This document shows positions 50,290-62,563 of a stretch of DNA of 64,000 bases, one piece after another. The translations under genes were made by a program, and so were the position numbers. Below the pieces are notes generated by a model. The model was not told the DNA's origin. It worked only from the letters and a program-made list of their open reading frames with translations, and searched no databases. Source of the DNA: Novosphingobium sp. (GTDB lineage Bacteria; Pseudomonadota; Alphaproteobacteria; Sphingomonadales; Sphingomonadaceae); NCBI RefSeq assembly GCF_027489515.1, contig NZ_JAIXZS010000083.1, forward strand, positions 59,686-123,685. The letters are read 5' to 3'. Each line of letters begins with the position of its first letter. Position 1 is the stretch's first letter.

Positions 50290-51548
50290 CAGGCACGCTG
50301 TTCACCGATGTGATGGTCTTTGACGGGAGCGGCGCGCGGTTGTTTCCGGGCGAAGTCCTGGTGCGCGGCGAGCGTATCGAAGCAGTAGCGAAGGGCGACG
50401 AGCGCCTGCCGCGTGACGGCGTGTCGGTGGTCGCGGGACTCGGTCGCACGCTTATGCCCGGCATGGTCGAGGCGCATGGCCACCTGACCTGGCCGACGAG
50501 TGTCGAGCGCGTGATCAACACGATGAAGCCGCTGCCGATCGAGCAGCATGTTCTGGTGACGGCGCAAAATGCCCGGATCACGCTCGATCACGGGTTTACG
50601 AGCGTTTATTCTGCGGGCTCACTGGGCGAGCGGATCGAACCGGCGCTGCGCGACATGATCGATGGCGGGTTCTTGCCGGGTCCGCGCCTGCGCGCTTCCG
50701 CGCTGGAAAAGGGCGCGGAAGGTGTGCTCGGTGTGCCGGCGGGGCACGATCCCACACACCAGCGCGATATTCCGCACCTTCGCGAGTACATCGCGCAGAA
50801 GAAGGCGGACGGCTGCGACACGATCAAGTTTCTGATGTCGAGCGACGATGCGTTTCAGCCGGGCGGCTCGCAGACGCTGATGTATTCGGAAGAAGAAGCC
50901 CAAGCGATTGGCGCGGCGGCGCGCGAGGCGGGGATCTGGCTCGCATGCCATGCACAAGGCGCCGAAGCCGTGAAGCGCGCGCTGCGCGCCGGGTTCCGGG
51001 CGATTTACCACTGCACCTATGCCGACGAGGAAGCCCTCGATCTGTTCGAGGCGAAGAAGGAGCAGACTTTCACCGCACCGGCGGTCGGCCTGCTCTGGGC
51101 GCGTGCCTATGAGGCGCAGGATTTTGGCATCGGTCCCAAGGAAGCGGCCGAACTCGGCGCGCTGCGCGGGATCGAACTTGGACAGCAGGTGATTCCCGAG
51201 ATGCGCAAGCGCGGGATCCGCGTGCTGCCCGGCGGGGACTATGGCTTCCCCTACAATCCGCACGGCCGCAACGCGCGGGATATTGAGCATTTCGTCAATC
51301 TCTTCGGCTTTTCGCCAGTCGAAGCGCTGGTAGCCGCGACGAAGCAGGGCGGCGAGCTGGTCGGCTGGGATGTCGGGCAGGTGCGCGCCGGCTATCTCGC
51401 CGATCTGCTGCTGGTCGATGGCGATCCCACCGCCGATGTCCGCATACTGCAGGACAAGCACAACCTTGCCGCCATCATGAAGGGCGGGCAATTCTACAAA
51501 TCACTGCTCAACACTCCAATGGGCGACACGAGAGAGGCCACACAATGA
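50286..51548 (+). CDS. Amidohydrolase-superfamily enzyme (imidazolonepropionase/prolidase-like)
   Basis: 420-residue metal-dependent hydrolase. Ligands: H64 and H66 (EAHGHLTW), K181 or neighbour (TIKFLMSS), H222 (LACHAQGAE), H242 (IYHCTYADE) and D318 (PGGDYGFP), a complete binuclear or mononuclear set. Flanking beta-sandwich strands (VMVFDGSGARLFPGEVLVRG; YLADLLLVDGDPT) match the imidazolonase/prolidase group. In an operon with an extradiol dioxygenase it may hydrolyse or hydrate a ring-opened lactone or amide rather than an amino acid derivative. Overlaps on both sides by four bases. Substrate unknown. Confidence 0.88.
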   Translation: MTGTLFTDVMVFDGSGARLFPGEVLVRGERIEAVAKGDERLPRDGVSVVAGLGRTLMPGMVEAHGHLTWPTSVERVINTMKPLPIEQHVLVTAQNARITLDHGFTSVYSAGSLGERIEPALRDMIDGGFLPGPRLRASALEKGAEGVLGVPAGHDPTHQRDIPHLREYIAQKKADGCDTIKFLMSSDDAFQPGGSQTLMYSEEEAQAIGAAAREAGIWLACHAQGAEAVKRALRAGFRAIYHCTYADEEALDLFEAKKEQTFTAPAVGLLWARAYEAQDFGIGPKEAAELGALRGIELGQQVIPEMRKRGIRVLPGGDYGFPYNPHGRNARDIEHFVNLFGFSPVEALVAATKQGGELVGWDVGQVRAGYLADLLLVDGDPTADVRILQDKHNLAAIMKGGQFYKSLLNTPMGDTREATQ

Positions 51549-52447
51549 GCCGCGTTACCGAAATCCGCTATGTCGGCTATGCCGTCACTGATCTTGCTGC
51601 CGAGCGCGCATTCTATGCCGATAACTGGAAGCTCAAGGAAGTTTGCGAAGCCGACGGCATGGTCTACTTCGCTGCCGAGGGGCATGACGAACTCTATGTC
51701 GTGCGGCTGCGGCAAGACGCGGTGCAGCGGATCGATGTGATCGCGCTGGCGGCGGATACGCCGGCCGATGTCGATGCGCTCTACGCCAAGGTGCGGGACT
51801 ATGGCTGCCAGATCGTCTGGGAGCCGCAGGAGCTGGCGCAGTTCGGCGGCGGCTACGGCTTCCGCTTCTTCTCGAAGGACGGCCTGCCCTACGAGATTTC
51901 CGCCGGTGTCGCGCGTGGTACGGCGCGTCAGCTCGCCCCGCGCGAGGCGATCCCCGAGCGCATCAGCCATATCGTGATGCACTCGCCGCGCCACCATGAG
52001 GAGCTGGCGTTCTTCATCGACGTGCTGGGCTTCAAGCTGAGCGACTGGCTGGGCGATTTCATGTGCTTCCTGCGCTGCAACGAGGCGCATCACCGCATTG
52101 CCTTCCTCCCTGGGCCGCCCTGCCTCAACCACGTCGCGTACGATATGCCCAATGTCGACGAGATGATGCGCGGGATCGCGCGGCTGAAGCGGCAGAAGAT
52201 CGATATCCGCTGGGGCCCCGGCCGTCACACCGCGGGCAACAACACCTTCAGCTACTTCACCACGCCGGCCGGCTTCGCGATCGAATACACGTCCGAGCTG
52301 GAAAAGGTCGATTTCGAGAACCACGTGGCGCAAGTAATCGCGCCCGCGCCGGAGATCATGGACCAGTGGGGCGTCGGCGTCGGCGGTCCGCAGACCATGC
52401 CGCATCCTGCGCCCGACGCGGCGCTATTCCAGCCGGCAGGGGTCTGA
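51545..52447 (+). CDS. Type I extradiol ring-cleavage dioxygenase (VOC superfamily)
   Basis: 300-residue two-domain vicinal oxygen chelate enzyme. The iron triad is H142 (RISHIVMHS), H196 (CLNHVAYDM) and E247 (AIEYTSE). Catalytic histidines lie in AHHRIAF (182-183), and the stretch YFTTPAGFAIE nearly matches the extradiol dioxygenase signature Y-x2-[DENTA]-P-x-[GP]-x3-E. It therefore should cleave a catechol-like ring at a carbon-carbon bond next to one hydroxyl, similar to 2,3-dihydroxybiphenyl dioxygenases and FdeC. Coupled to the amidohydrolase by ATGA; the alpha/beta hydrolase follows after three bases. Confidence 0.93.
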   Translation: MSRVTEIRYVGYAVTDLAAERAFYADNWKLKEVCEADGMVYFAAEGHDELYVVRLRQDAVQRIDVIALAADTPADVDALYAKVRDYGCQIVWEPQELAQFGGGYGFRFFSKDGLPYEISAGVARGTARQLAPREAIPERISHIVMHSPRHHEELAFFIDVLGFKLSDWLGDFMCFLRCNEAHHRIAFLPGPPCLNHVAYDMPNVDEMMRGIARLKRQKIDIRWGPGRHTAGNNTFSYFTTPAGFAIEYTSELEKVDFENHVAQVIAPAPEIMDQWGVGVGGPQTMPHPAPDAALFQPAGV

Positions 52448-52450
52448 GCC

Positions 52451-53611
52451 ATGGCGCTGTTCGAGCCCTTTCCCAACTACATCTGGAACCTCTCGGTCGC
52501 GATCGCGATGGAGAACGGCGGTCGGATCGGCGAGATCGTCGACATGATCAAGCCGTTGCTTGAGAAGGCGCAGAGCGGCGCCGATGCGGGAACCGCCGAC
52601 TTCATGGCCGAATGGGTCAAGATGGGCGACAAGCTGGTGGGCCTCGCCGACGAGGATCTCGCGCTCGGCCGCGAGTATTCGGCCGGAACCAAGCTGAAGC
52701 GCGCGACGATCTACTACCTGACGGGTGAGCGCATGCAGGCGCATGGATCGGCGGGGCGCGAGCAGACTTATGCCAAGGCGCTCGACAGCTTCCAGCGCGG
52801 GACGACGTTTTCGGCTGATCCGGTGGAGCGGGTGGAAATCCCCTACCAAGGCAAGTCGATTGCTGCCTATTTCCACCGCGCGAATGTCGAGGGGCCGGCG
52901 CCATGCGTCGTCTACTGCAACGGGCTGGACAGCATGAAGGAAATGCTGTGGCTCGGCGGATTCCCCGAAGCGCTCGCCAAGCGCGGCATTCACACGCTCT
53001 GCGTCGATCAGCCTGGCACGGGTGAGGCGCTGCGGCTGCAGGGACTGAATGCGACGCCCTATTCCGAGCAGTGGGCCTCGAAGTGGGTCGACTGGTTGGA
53101 GACGCGAGGCGAGGTGGACCCCAAGCGTATCGGCATGACCGGCATTTCGCTTGGCGGCCATTTTGCTCCGCGCGCGGTTGCCTATGAGCCGCGCTTTGCA
53201 AGCGGCGCGGCCTGGGGCGCGAACCACAATTGGCGCGAAGTGCAGGACAAGCGCATGGCGCGCGAGGGTGAAAACCCCGTCCCTCACTACTGGGGCCACG
53301 TCTACTGGGTGTTCGGCGCGAAGGATCATGCGGACTTCCTCGCCAAGAGCAACGACATGAACCTCAACGGTCACCTCGACCGGATCAAGGTGCCGTTTCT
53401 GGTAACGCACGGCGCGACCGACCGGCAGATCAGCGTGGACTATGCCCACCAGAGCTATGCGCAGCTGGTCAACTCGCCGCGGCGGGAGCTCAAGATCTTC
53501 ACCGCGCGCGAAGGCGGGGTCGAGCACGTGGGTGCGGACAACATGAGTTTCGGCAATGATTACATAGCCGACTGGTTCGCCGATACGCTGGGTGGCCACA
53601 CCAAGGGCTGA
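52451..53611 (+). CDS. Alpha/beta hydrolase, dihydroxypseudooxynicotine-hydrolase/FrsA-like
   Basis: 386 residues with a helical N-terminal cap (about 1-125) and a hydrolase core. CVVYCNGLDSMKEM is the oxyanion region, TGISLGGHFAP holds the nucleophile serine, THGATDRQI the aspartate and GGVEHVGADN the histidine. This family includes 2,6-dihydroxypseudooxynicotine hydrolase, which breaks a C-C bond between an aromatic ring and a carbonyl side chain. That suits cleavage of a dihydrochalcone or acyl-phenol intermediate, consistent with the operon, though ester hydrolysis is the default alternative. Confidence 0.9.
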   Translation: MALFEPFPNYIWNLSVAIAMENGGRIGEIVDMIKPLLEKAQSGADAGTADFMAEWVKMGDKLVGLADEDLALGREYSAGTKLKRATIYYLTGERMQAHGSAGREQTYAKALDSFQRGTTFSADPVERVEIPYQGKSIAAYFHRANVEGPAPCVVYCNGLDSMKEMLWLGGFPEALAKRGIHTLCVDQPGTGEALRLQGLNATPYSEQWASKWVDWLETRGEVDPKRIGMTGISLGGHFAPRAVAYEPRFASGAAWGANHNWREVQDKRMAREGENPVPHYWGHVYWVFGAKDHADFLAKSNDMNLNGHLDRIKVPFLVTHGATDRQISVDYAHQSYAQLVNSPRRELKIFTAREGGVEHVGADNMSFGNDYIADWFADTLGGHTKG

Positions 53612-53697
53612 AATGCGCCATTCCCGAACAGACAGGCTACTATTGCGGGCCTGTTTCTGGCATTAACCCTGCGCGCAAGTCTCGTGCGCGGGGGGAA
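53612..53697. other. Intergenic region before the NDH-2 gene
   Basis: 86 bases. ACAGGC-n11-GCCTGT (about 53631-53655) may form a weak terminator hairpin for the preceding operon. A run of GGGGGG lies just before the next start. Confidence 0.4.
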
Positions 53698-55017
53698 ATG
53701 CGCGTGCCGGATCAGAAGACGCAGATTGTTGTCGTGGGCGGCGGCGCCGGCGGGCTTGAGCTCGTGCGCAAGCTCGGCGCGAAGTACGGGCGCAAGAAGC
53801 ACGACATCATCCTGATCGACCGCAACCTGACGCATATCTGGAAGCCGCTGCTGCACGAAGTTGCGGCCGGATCGCTCGACGCCAATCTCGACGAGGTCGG
53901 CTATGGCGGCCATGCAGTGCGCTGGGGCTACCGCTTCTTCCAGGGCAGTATCGAGAGCATCGACCGTGCGGCACGCATGATCACCACAGCCCCGCTCCTC
54001 GATGAACGCGGCGAGGAAGTGATCGGGCGGCATACCATCCGCTATGATTATCTGGTGCTGGCAATAGGCGGCATTTCCAACGATTTCGGCGTACCGGGCG
54101 TGCGCGAACACGCGATGTTCCTCGAAGACCGGCCGCAGGCGGACAAGTTCCGCCAGAAGCTTTTGAACGCCTGCTTGCGCACCAACCATGCGCACCACAC
54201 CGGCAATCCCGATGCGCGCGTGCGGGTGAGCATCGTCGGCGGCGGGGCGACGGGCGTGGAACTCGCAGCGGAGCTCTACAACGCGGCCAAGGCGCTGCGG
54301 CACTACGGACTTGAGGTGTTCGACGAGACCAAGCTCGAGGTCTCGCTGCTTGAGGCTGGCCCGCGCATCCTGCCCGCGCTGGACGAGGTGCTGGCGACGA
54401 CCGCTCGCGAGGAGCTCGAGAAGCTCGGCGTGAAAGTGTTGGAGCGCACACAGGTCGTGCGGCTGGAGGACCGGGAAGTCCATACCGGCGACGGCACGGT
54501 CATCCCGTCGGACCTCATCGTCTGGGCGGCTGGCGTCAAGGGCGCCGAGGAGATCAAGGGCATGAGCGACCTCGCGCTCACCCGCGGCAACCAGATTATC
54601 GTCCGCCCGACGCTGCAGACCGAAACTGATGACCGCATCTATGCTCTGGGCGATTGCGCTTCGTGCCTGCTTCCGGGCAAGGAGCGCCCGGTCCCGCCGC
54701 GCGCGCAGTCCGCGCACCAGATGGCAAGCCTCGTGTTCACCAACCTCGTGCGCGCGCAGGCCGGGCAGCCGCTCAAGGACTTTGCCTATGCCGACCACGG
54801 CTCGCTGGTTTCGCTGAGCCGGTTCTCGACGGTGGGGAGCCTGATGGGCAACCTCGTCGGCGGGCGCATGCGCGTGGAAGGGCGGATCGCGCGGATGGTC
54901 TACATGTCGCTCTACCGCATGCACCTCATCGCCATTCATGGCTGGTGGCGGGGGATCACGCTGATCGTGATCGGACATGTGAACCAGATCGTGCGGCCAA
55001 GGCTCAAGCTGCACTGA
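53698..55017 (+). CDS. ndh: Type II NADH:quinone oxidoreductase (NDH-2)
   Basis: 439-residue peripheral membrane flavoprotein that transfers electrons from NADH to quinone without pumping protons. FAD motif IVVVGGGAGGLELVRKLG at residue 9 onwards, NAD motif SIVGGGATGVELAAEL (about 177-192), then the second FAD contact IYALGDCASC. C-terminal amphipathic part TLIVIGHVNQIVRPRLKLH supports membrane binding. The 86-base gap and different role suggest it is a housekeeping gene rather than part of the ring-cleavage unit, though it may balance NADH from catabolism. Confidence 0.95.
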   Translation: MRVPDQKTQIVVVGGGAGGLELVRKLGAKYGRKKHDIILIDRNLTHIWKPLLHEVAAGSLDANLDEVGYGGHAVRWGYRFFQGSIESIDRAARMITTAPLLDERGEEVIGRHTIRYDYLVLAIGGISNDFGVPGVREHAMFLEDRPQADKFRQKLLNACLRTNHAHHTGNPDARVRVSIVGGGATGVELAAELYNAAKALRHYGLEVFDETKLEVSLLEAGPRILPALDEVLATTAREELEKLGVKVLERTQVVRLEDREVHTGDGTVIPSDLIVWAAGVKGAEEIKGMSDLALTRGNQIIVRPTLQTETDDRIYALGDCASCLLPGKERPVPPRAQSAHQMASLVFTNLVRAQAGQPLKDFAYADHGSLVSLSRFSTVGSLMGNLVGGRMRVEGRIARMVYMSLYRMHLIAIHGWWRGITLIVIGHVNQIVRPRLKLH

Positions 55018-55059
55018 AGGCTGAGGCCAGCACGGACCTCGCAATGACGAAGGATGGAT

Positions 55060-58389
<3,330 letters not shown>

Positions 58390-58593
58390 GGCGTCTCTCC
58401 GGGACGACTGAATGATCGTTTATGATTGCTTTGATCAAAAGCGAGCATCCGATGCAAGCAAAATCGCTTGGGTGGGCTGGCTGCAGAGGAGCTCTCGATG
58501 GTCGTGCCTGCAGGTATGACGAATGGGGCAGTTGTTCATACCGGGACTTGGTGTTAGCCTCCGTAGGCAAGATAAGCCGTGGGGGTTCGCGCA
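58390..58593. promoter_or_regulatory. Divergent promoter region, rhamnosidase / fatty-acid-hydroxylase gene
   Basis: 204 bases. AT-rich near the rhamnosidase with the palindrome TTTGATCAAA at 58430-58439, which could be an operator; the remainder is GC-rich. No gene of convincing coding character lies here. Confidence 0.45.
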
Positions 58594-59472
58594 ATGGCGG
58601 CAGGTATTAAGCCCGTGATCTTCAAGTATTACCAACCGGCGACTTTGCTGGTGATCTTTGCGTTCTGGTCGCTGCTGCCGGCAGAACTCGTGACCAATGG
58701 CTGGACCATCGTGACTGCGGCCATTGCCACGAAGTTTATGATTCTGGGGCTCGAGCAGATCATCGAAAGGCACGCCGGCTGGCGACTGACGCGCGCGGAG
58801 TTCTTTTCCGACCTGTTCTATTTCGTGATGTTCTACACAGTGGTGCGCTATGCCGGGAAGCACTGGGCCGATGCGCCGCTGATCGGGGTGAAGGATGCGC
58901 TCGGCATCCACACGCCGTGGCTGGAGCACGCGCCGCTGATTGTGCAGGTGGCGCTGATCATGCTGCTGATCGAGTGGTGGCATTACTGGCTGCACCGCGC
59001 GATGCACAACTGGTTCCCGCTGTGGGTGGTCCACGCGCCGCACCATTTCGTGCGGCAGCTGAACGCGCTGAAGGGCGCGGTGGGCAACCCGTTCGAGCTT
59101 TTCCTGATCGGCCTCAGCGTGACGGTTTTCCTCGATTTCTCGCTGACGGCGCTGCTTTGCGCCGGCCATATGCTGGGCACGATCGCGGCGTTCAGCCATG
59201 CCAATGTGCGCTTCGATCCGCCGCGCTGGTATTCGGCGGTGTTCACCACGGTGGAAGCGCATAGCCTGCACCACTCGGTCGAGTACGAGGACACGCGCTG
59301 CAACTATGCCTGCGCGCTTATCCTGTTCGACCGGCTGCACGGCACGTTCAAGGCGGGCGAGGCGGTCGAAGTCGGGCAGGAAGGCAGGCGCTACATGGGG
59401 ATCGGCGAGACGTTGCTCTATCCGGTCATGCCGATCATCGACTGGGTTAAGGGGCGCAAGGCGGCAGCCTGA
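58594..59472 (+). CDS. Sterol desaturase / fatty acid hydroxylase family membrane protein
   Basis: 292 residues from ATG 58594, eight bases after GGGGG; GTG 58579 would add five residues. Several TM helices, and the di-iron histidine boxes of the superfamily are complete: HYWLH, HAPHH and HSLHH. Such enzymes hydroxylate or desaturate lipids, carotenoids or sterols in the membrane. Sphingomonads use one relative for sphingolipid or carotenoid (zeaxanthin-nostoxanthin) modification, but this protein cannot be assigned. Monocistronic; not evidently linked to glycoside degradation. Confidence 0.9.
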   Translation: MAAGIKPVIFKYYQPATLLVIFAFWSLLPAELVTNGWTIVTAAIATKFMILGLEQIIERHAGWRLTRAEFFSDLFYFVMFYTVVRYAGKHWADAPLIGVKDALGIHTPWLEHAPLIVQVALIMLLIEWWHYWLHRAMHNWFPLWVVHAPHHFVRQLNALKGAVGNPFELFLIGLSVTVFLDFSLTALLCAGHMLGTIAAFSHANVRFDPPRWYSAVFTTVEAHSLHHSVEYEDTRCNYACALILFDRLHGTFKAGEAVEVGQEGRRYMGIGETLLYPVMPIIDWVKGRKAAA

Positions 59473-59534
59473 CGGCCGCGGCTGCGAAGAGGTTGGCGCT
59501 ACTGCTGCTCGTCCGCGTCCGCTGCGGGATGATT

Positions 59535-59822
59535 TTAGCCGCCTAGGTCGTGCCTGCGCTTGGCAAGTCCCAGAGCTCCTCCACAAGCAGTTCCGACAAA
59601 AGCCACCGCAATCGGTCCGATCGAGTCCACTAGTGCTGCCCCGACCGTCGTGAACTGGGCTGTTCTGGCCTCCCTTGCAAGGACCAGAGCGACGGGAAAA
59701 GCAATGATTCCAGGAAGAAGCATTGGCCAGCGTTTCAACTGGCCTTCATGCGCCAACTTAAAAGCTCCGATGCTGCAGGCGATGAAGGGCATCGAGTAGA
59801 CAAATGAGCTTAAGGATTGCAT
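59535..59822 (-). CDS. Small hypothetical membrane protein
   Basis: About 95 residues from ATG 59822 (MQSLSSFVYSMPFIACSIGAF). Three hydrophobic segments (SFVYSMPFIACSIG, WPMLLPGIIAFPVALVL, IGPIAVAFVGTACGGALGLA) and a basic end AKRRHDLGG. No ribosome site is clear, and a longer reading to 59897 overlaps the next gene. I do not recognise a family. The region could also be non-coding; its hydrophobic pattern is the only support. Confidence 0.5.
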   Translation of the reverse strand: MQSLSSFVYSMPFIACSIGAFKLAHEGQLKRWPMLLPGIIAFPVALVLAREARTAQFTTVGAALVDSIGPIAVAFVGTACGGALGLAKRRHDLGG

Positions 59823-59860
59823 GCTGAGGAAGCTATCCGCACGTTCCTCTGGATGCAACC

Positions 59861-60796
59861 TTAGGGCTTCGCCGCCTCGCGGCCCTTCGGCCACCATGTC
59901 AATGTGTGGACATCATGCGCCGAGGTCCAGACGCCCTTGGGGGTCCAGCGCAGCGCGCCGCTGCCGACGGGCTTGCCGACGCGGGTGAGGATCGCGTTCG
60001 AGGCAGCGTCGATCACCACGAATTCCTGATCGTCGGTGGTGCGCAGCCAGACCTTGCCATCTCCGGTATCGATATCGCCCCACTTGAGGTTGTCACCCAC
60101 CTTGATGCGGGTCGTGACGGTCATCGTGGCGGGATCAATCTTCGCGACAGTGCCGTCGCCCTGTTCCTGTACCCACACCGCGCCTTCGCCCGCGACAAGG
60201 AAGCCCGGCGTCTTGCCGAGCGCCACGGTGCCGGTGACGGTGTTGGTAGCAGGATCGATGCGGCTCAGCAGCTGCTGCGTACCGCTGACGGCCCAGAGCG
60301 CGCCGAGGCCGAACGTGAGATACCACGAGCCGGGCGCGGTGGGGATGGTGGCAACAACCTTGTTGGTCGCAGGATCGATGCGCGCGATCTTGCCGCTCGC
60401 CTCGCTGGCGATCCATGCAGAGCCTGCACCGGTGACGGTGTTGAGCTCGCCTTCCATGTTGTTGGCAATGCCAGTGGAGATTGTCGCCACAAGCTTGCCG
60501 GTCTTCACGTCGATGCGCTTGACCGCAGCTTCGGGACAATCGGCAACCCAGAGCGAGCCGAAATCGATGCTCATGCCGCCGCACGGACGGCCCATCGGGT
60601 ATTCCGCCTGCTTGCCCTTGGCGGACCACTGCTCGACGCGGCCCTTGTTGGTGGCCCAGACGGTGTTGCCATCGATAGCGAGAAAATCCGCGAAGCCTGG
60701 CACGACCTGAACGTGGGGCTTTGGGGCCTCGTCAGCATGGGCGGCCATCGGCGCCAGCGTGGCGGCAGCGAGGAGCAGGGCCTTGAGCGGTTTCAT
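59861..60796 (-). CDS. Secreted YncE-like beta-propeller protein
   Basis: 311 residues with signal peptide MKPLKALLLAAATLAPMAAHA. Six or so repeats of the type KIARIDPATNKVVATIPT and SRIDPATNTVTGTVAL define a beta-propeller as in YncE or virginiamycin-B-lyase-like proteins. No catalytic or haem motif. Function unknown. It lies 12 bases downstream of the allophanate hydrolase gene, so it is probably cotranscribed with urea degradation genes. Confidence 0.88.
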   Translation of the reverse strand: MKPLKALLLAAATLAPMAAHADEAPKPHVQVVPGFADFLAIDGNTVWATNKGRVEQWSAKGKQAEYPMGRPCGGMSIDFGSLWVADCPEAAVKRIDVKTGKLVATISTGIANNMEGELNTVTGAGSAWIASEASGKIARIDPATNKVVATIPTAPGSWYLTFGLGALWAVSGTQQLLSRIDPATNTVTGTVALGKTPGFLVAGEGAVWVQEQGDGTVAKIDPATMTVTTRIKVGDNLKWGDIDTGDGKVWLRTTDDQEFVVIDAASNAILTRVGKPVGSGALRWTPKGVWTSAHDVHTLTWWPKGREAAKP

Positions 60797-60808
60797 GCGG
60801 GTGCTCCT

Positions 60809-62563
60809 TCAGTTCTTCTGCGCGATGTAGGCGCGCCAGCCACCAAGGTGGGTGATGTCTTCCGCGCCGGTAATCGCGCGCGGCTCGGCGACGAAGCCCT
60901 TGACGCTGCTGCCGTCTGCCAGCGTGACAGTGCCGATGGCAAGCGGAGCGGGAACCTCGACGGTGAAGCTGCCGAATTCGGCGACGCCGAGTTCATAAAC
61001 TTCGACCGCGATCGCCGCGCCGCCTTCGGCGCTGTGAACCAGCGCGGGCTTGGGCGGCACGCTGTCGGCCATCGCGAAGAGCTTGTAGGCGGGCGCGGTG
61101 TGGGTGGCTTCCACGAACGTCGCCTCGCGCGAGGTGAGCTGCCAGTGGAGCGGCATGTCCTTGAGGTGGGCGCCGACGACGGCCAATTTCACGGTTTGCA
61201 TATGTCCCTCGATGTCGAGTGGGGGCGGCGGGGCGAGATTGGCCTTCGCCAGATAGGCATCGGCGAGCGTGAGCAGGGCGCGATCAGTATCCGCGGGGCC
61301 GATCAGGGTAATGCCGAAGCCGGTGGCGTTGTGGCGCGTGCCGGCGGGAATGGCGAGCGCGGCCATGTCCAGCAGGTTCACGAAATTGGTATAGGCGCCG
61401 AGATTGCTGTTGAGCGCGATGGGGGCCTTGGCCAGTTCGGCGACGCGGTAGGTGGTGCCGGTGGTGGGGAATGCGAATGCGTCAAGCTCGCCCCACAGGA
61501 GGTCGGCATGGCGCTTCAGTTCGGCGAGACGGTAGACGCCGTTGAACGTCTCGACCGCAGTCTTGTCCCACCCGGCCTCGACCACGGCGCGCACGGTGGG
61601 ATCGACGGCATCGGGATTCTCGCTAAGGATCTGGGCCATCGCGGCGGTGCGTTCGGCGACCCAGGGGCCACCGTAGAGCAGCTGCGCGGCTTCCTGCAGT
61701 GGGGCGATGTCGATCTCGACGATTTCGGTGAGGGTGGCGAGGTTGGCGAGCGCGCGGTCGTAGAGATATTCCGACTCCGCATCACCGAAGAACTGACGTT
61801 GCCGGCGAAGCGGGACGCCGATCTTGCGGGGGCTGATGGGGCGGTTCGCCAGCGGCTTGGACCATGCATCGGCAGGATCGAACCCTGCAAGGACGCTGTC
61901 GACAAGGCCGGCATCAGTGGTGTCGTGCGCGAAAACGGTGACGCAATCAACCGAACGACACGCCGGGACGACCCCGCGCGTGGGCCAGCGGCCTTTGGTC
62001 GGCTTGAAGCCGATCAGGTGGTTGAACGCGGCGGGGACGCGGCCAGAGCCTGCCGTATCGGTGCCGAGCGCGATGGGGACGAGGCCCGCGGCAACCGCGA
62101 TGGCGGAGCCGGAGCTCGATCCGCCGCTGACATAGGCGCGGTTGAACGCGTTGCGCGGGATGCCATAGGGGCTGCGCACGCCGACGAGACCCGTTGCGAA
62201 CTGATCGAGGTTGGTCTTGCCCATGCAGATCGCGCCAGCTGCGGTGAGGCGCTCGGCGACGGTGGAGCTGGCTTGAGGCTGGTAGGCGAAGGCCGGGCAG
62301 GCGGCGGTGGTCTCGAAGCCTTCGACGTCGATGTTGTCTTTCGCGGCGTAGGGGACGCCAGCAAGGGGCAGCGTTTCGCCTGCGGCGATGCGGGCATCGA
62401 CGGCCCGAGCGGCGGCGAGGACTTGTTCGGCGCTCGCGCGGCTGATCCAGATTTGGGGCTGGATGGCGTCATAGGTGGCGATGCGGGCGAGCGCCGCTTC
62501 TACTTGCGCGACGGCGGTGGTTTCGCGTGCGTTGACGGCGGCGGCGATCTGGGTGGCGGTCAT
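60809..62563 (-). CDS. atzF: Allophanate hydrolase
   Basis: 584 residues from ATG 62563 (MTATQIAAAVNAR). Converts allophanate to two ammonia and carbon dioxide, the second step of ATP-dependent urea breakdown. The N-terminal amidase domain has the Ser-cisSer-Lys triad: K75 (PYAAKDNID), the serine run in YVSGGSSSGSA (149-151) and the nucleophile S173 in GTDTAGSGRVP. The C-terminal domain of about 120 residues (VGAHLKDMPLHWQLTSRE, EVYELGVAEFGSF) is diagnostic of AtzF over plain amidases. The start overlaps the urea carboxylase stop by four bases. Confidence 0.93.
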   Translation of the reverse strand: MTATQIAAAVNARETTAVAQVEAALARIATYDAIQPQIWISRASAEQVLAAARAVDARIAAGETLPLAGVPYAAKDNIDVEGFETTAACPAFAYQPQASSTVAERLTAAGAICMGKTNLDQFATGLVGVRSPYGIPRNAFNRAYVSGGSSSGSAIAVAAGLVPIALGTDTAGSGRVPAAFNHLIGFKPTKGRWPTRGVVPACRSVDCVTVFAHDTTDAGLVDSVLAGFDPADAWSKPLANRPISPRKIGVPLRRQRQFFGDAESEYLYDRALANLATLTEIVEIDIAPLQEAAQLLYGGPWVAERTAAMAQILSENPDAVDPTVRAVVEAGWDKTAVETFNGVYRLAELKRHADLLWGELDAFAFPTTGTTYRVAELAKAPIALNSNLGAYTNFVNLLDMAALAIPAGTRHNATGFGITLIGPADTDRALLTLADAYLAKANLAPPPPLDIEGHMQTVKLAVVGAHLKDMPLHWQLTSREATFVEATHTAPAYKLFAMADSVPPKPALVHSAEGGAAIAVEVYELGVAEFGSFTVEVPAPLAIGTVTLADGSSVKGFVAEPRAITGAEDITHLGGWRAYIAQKN

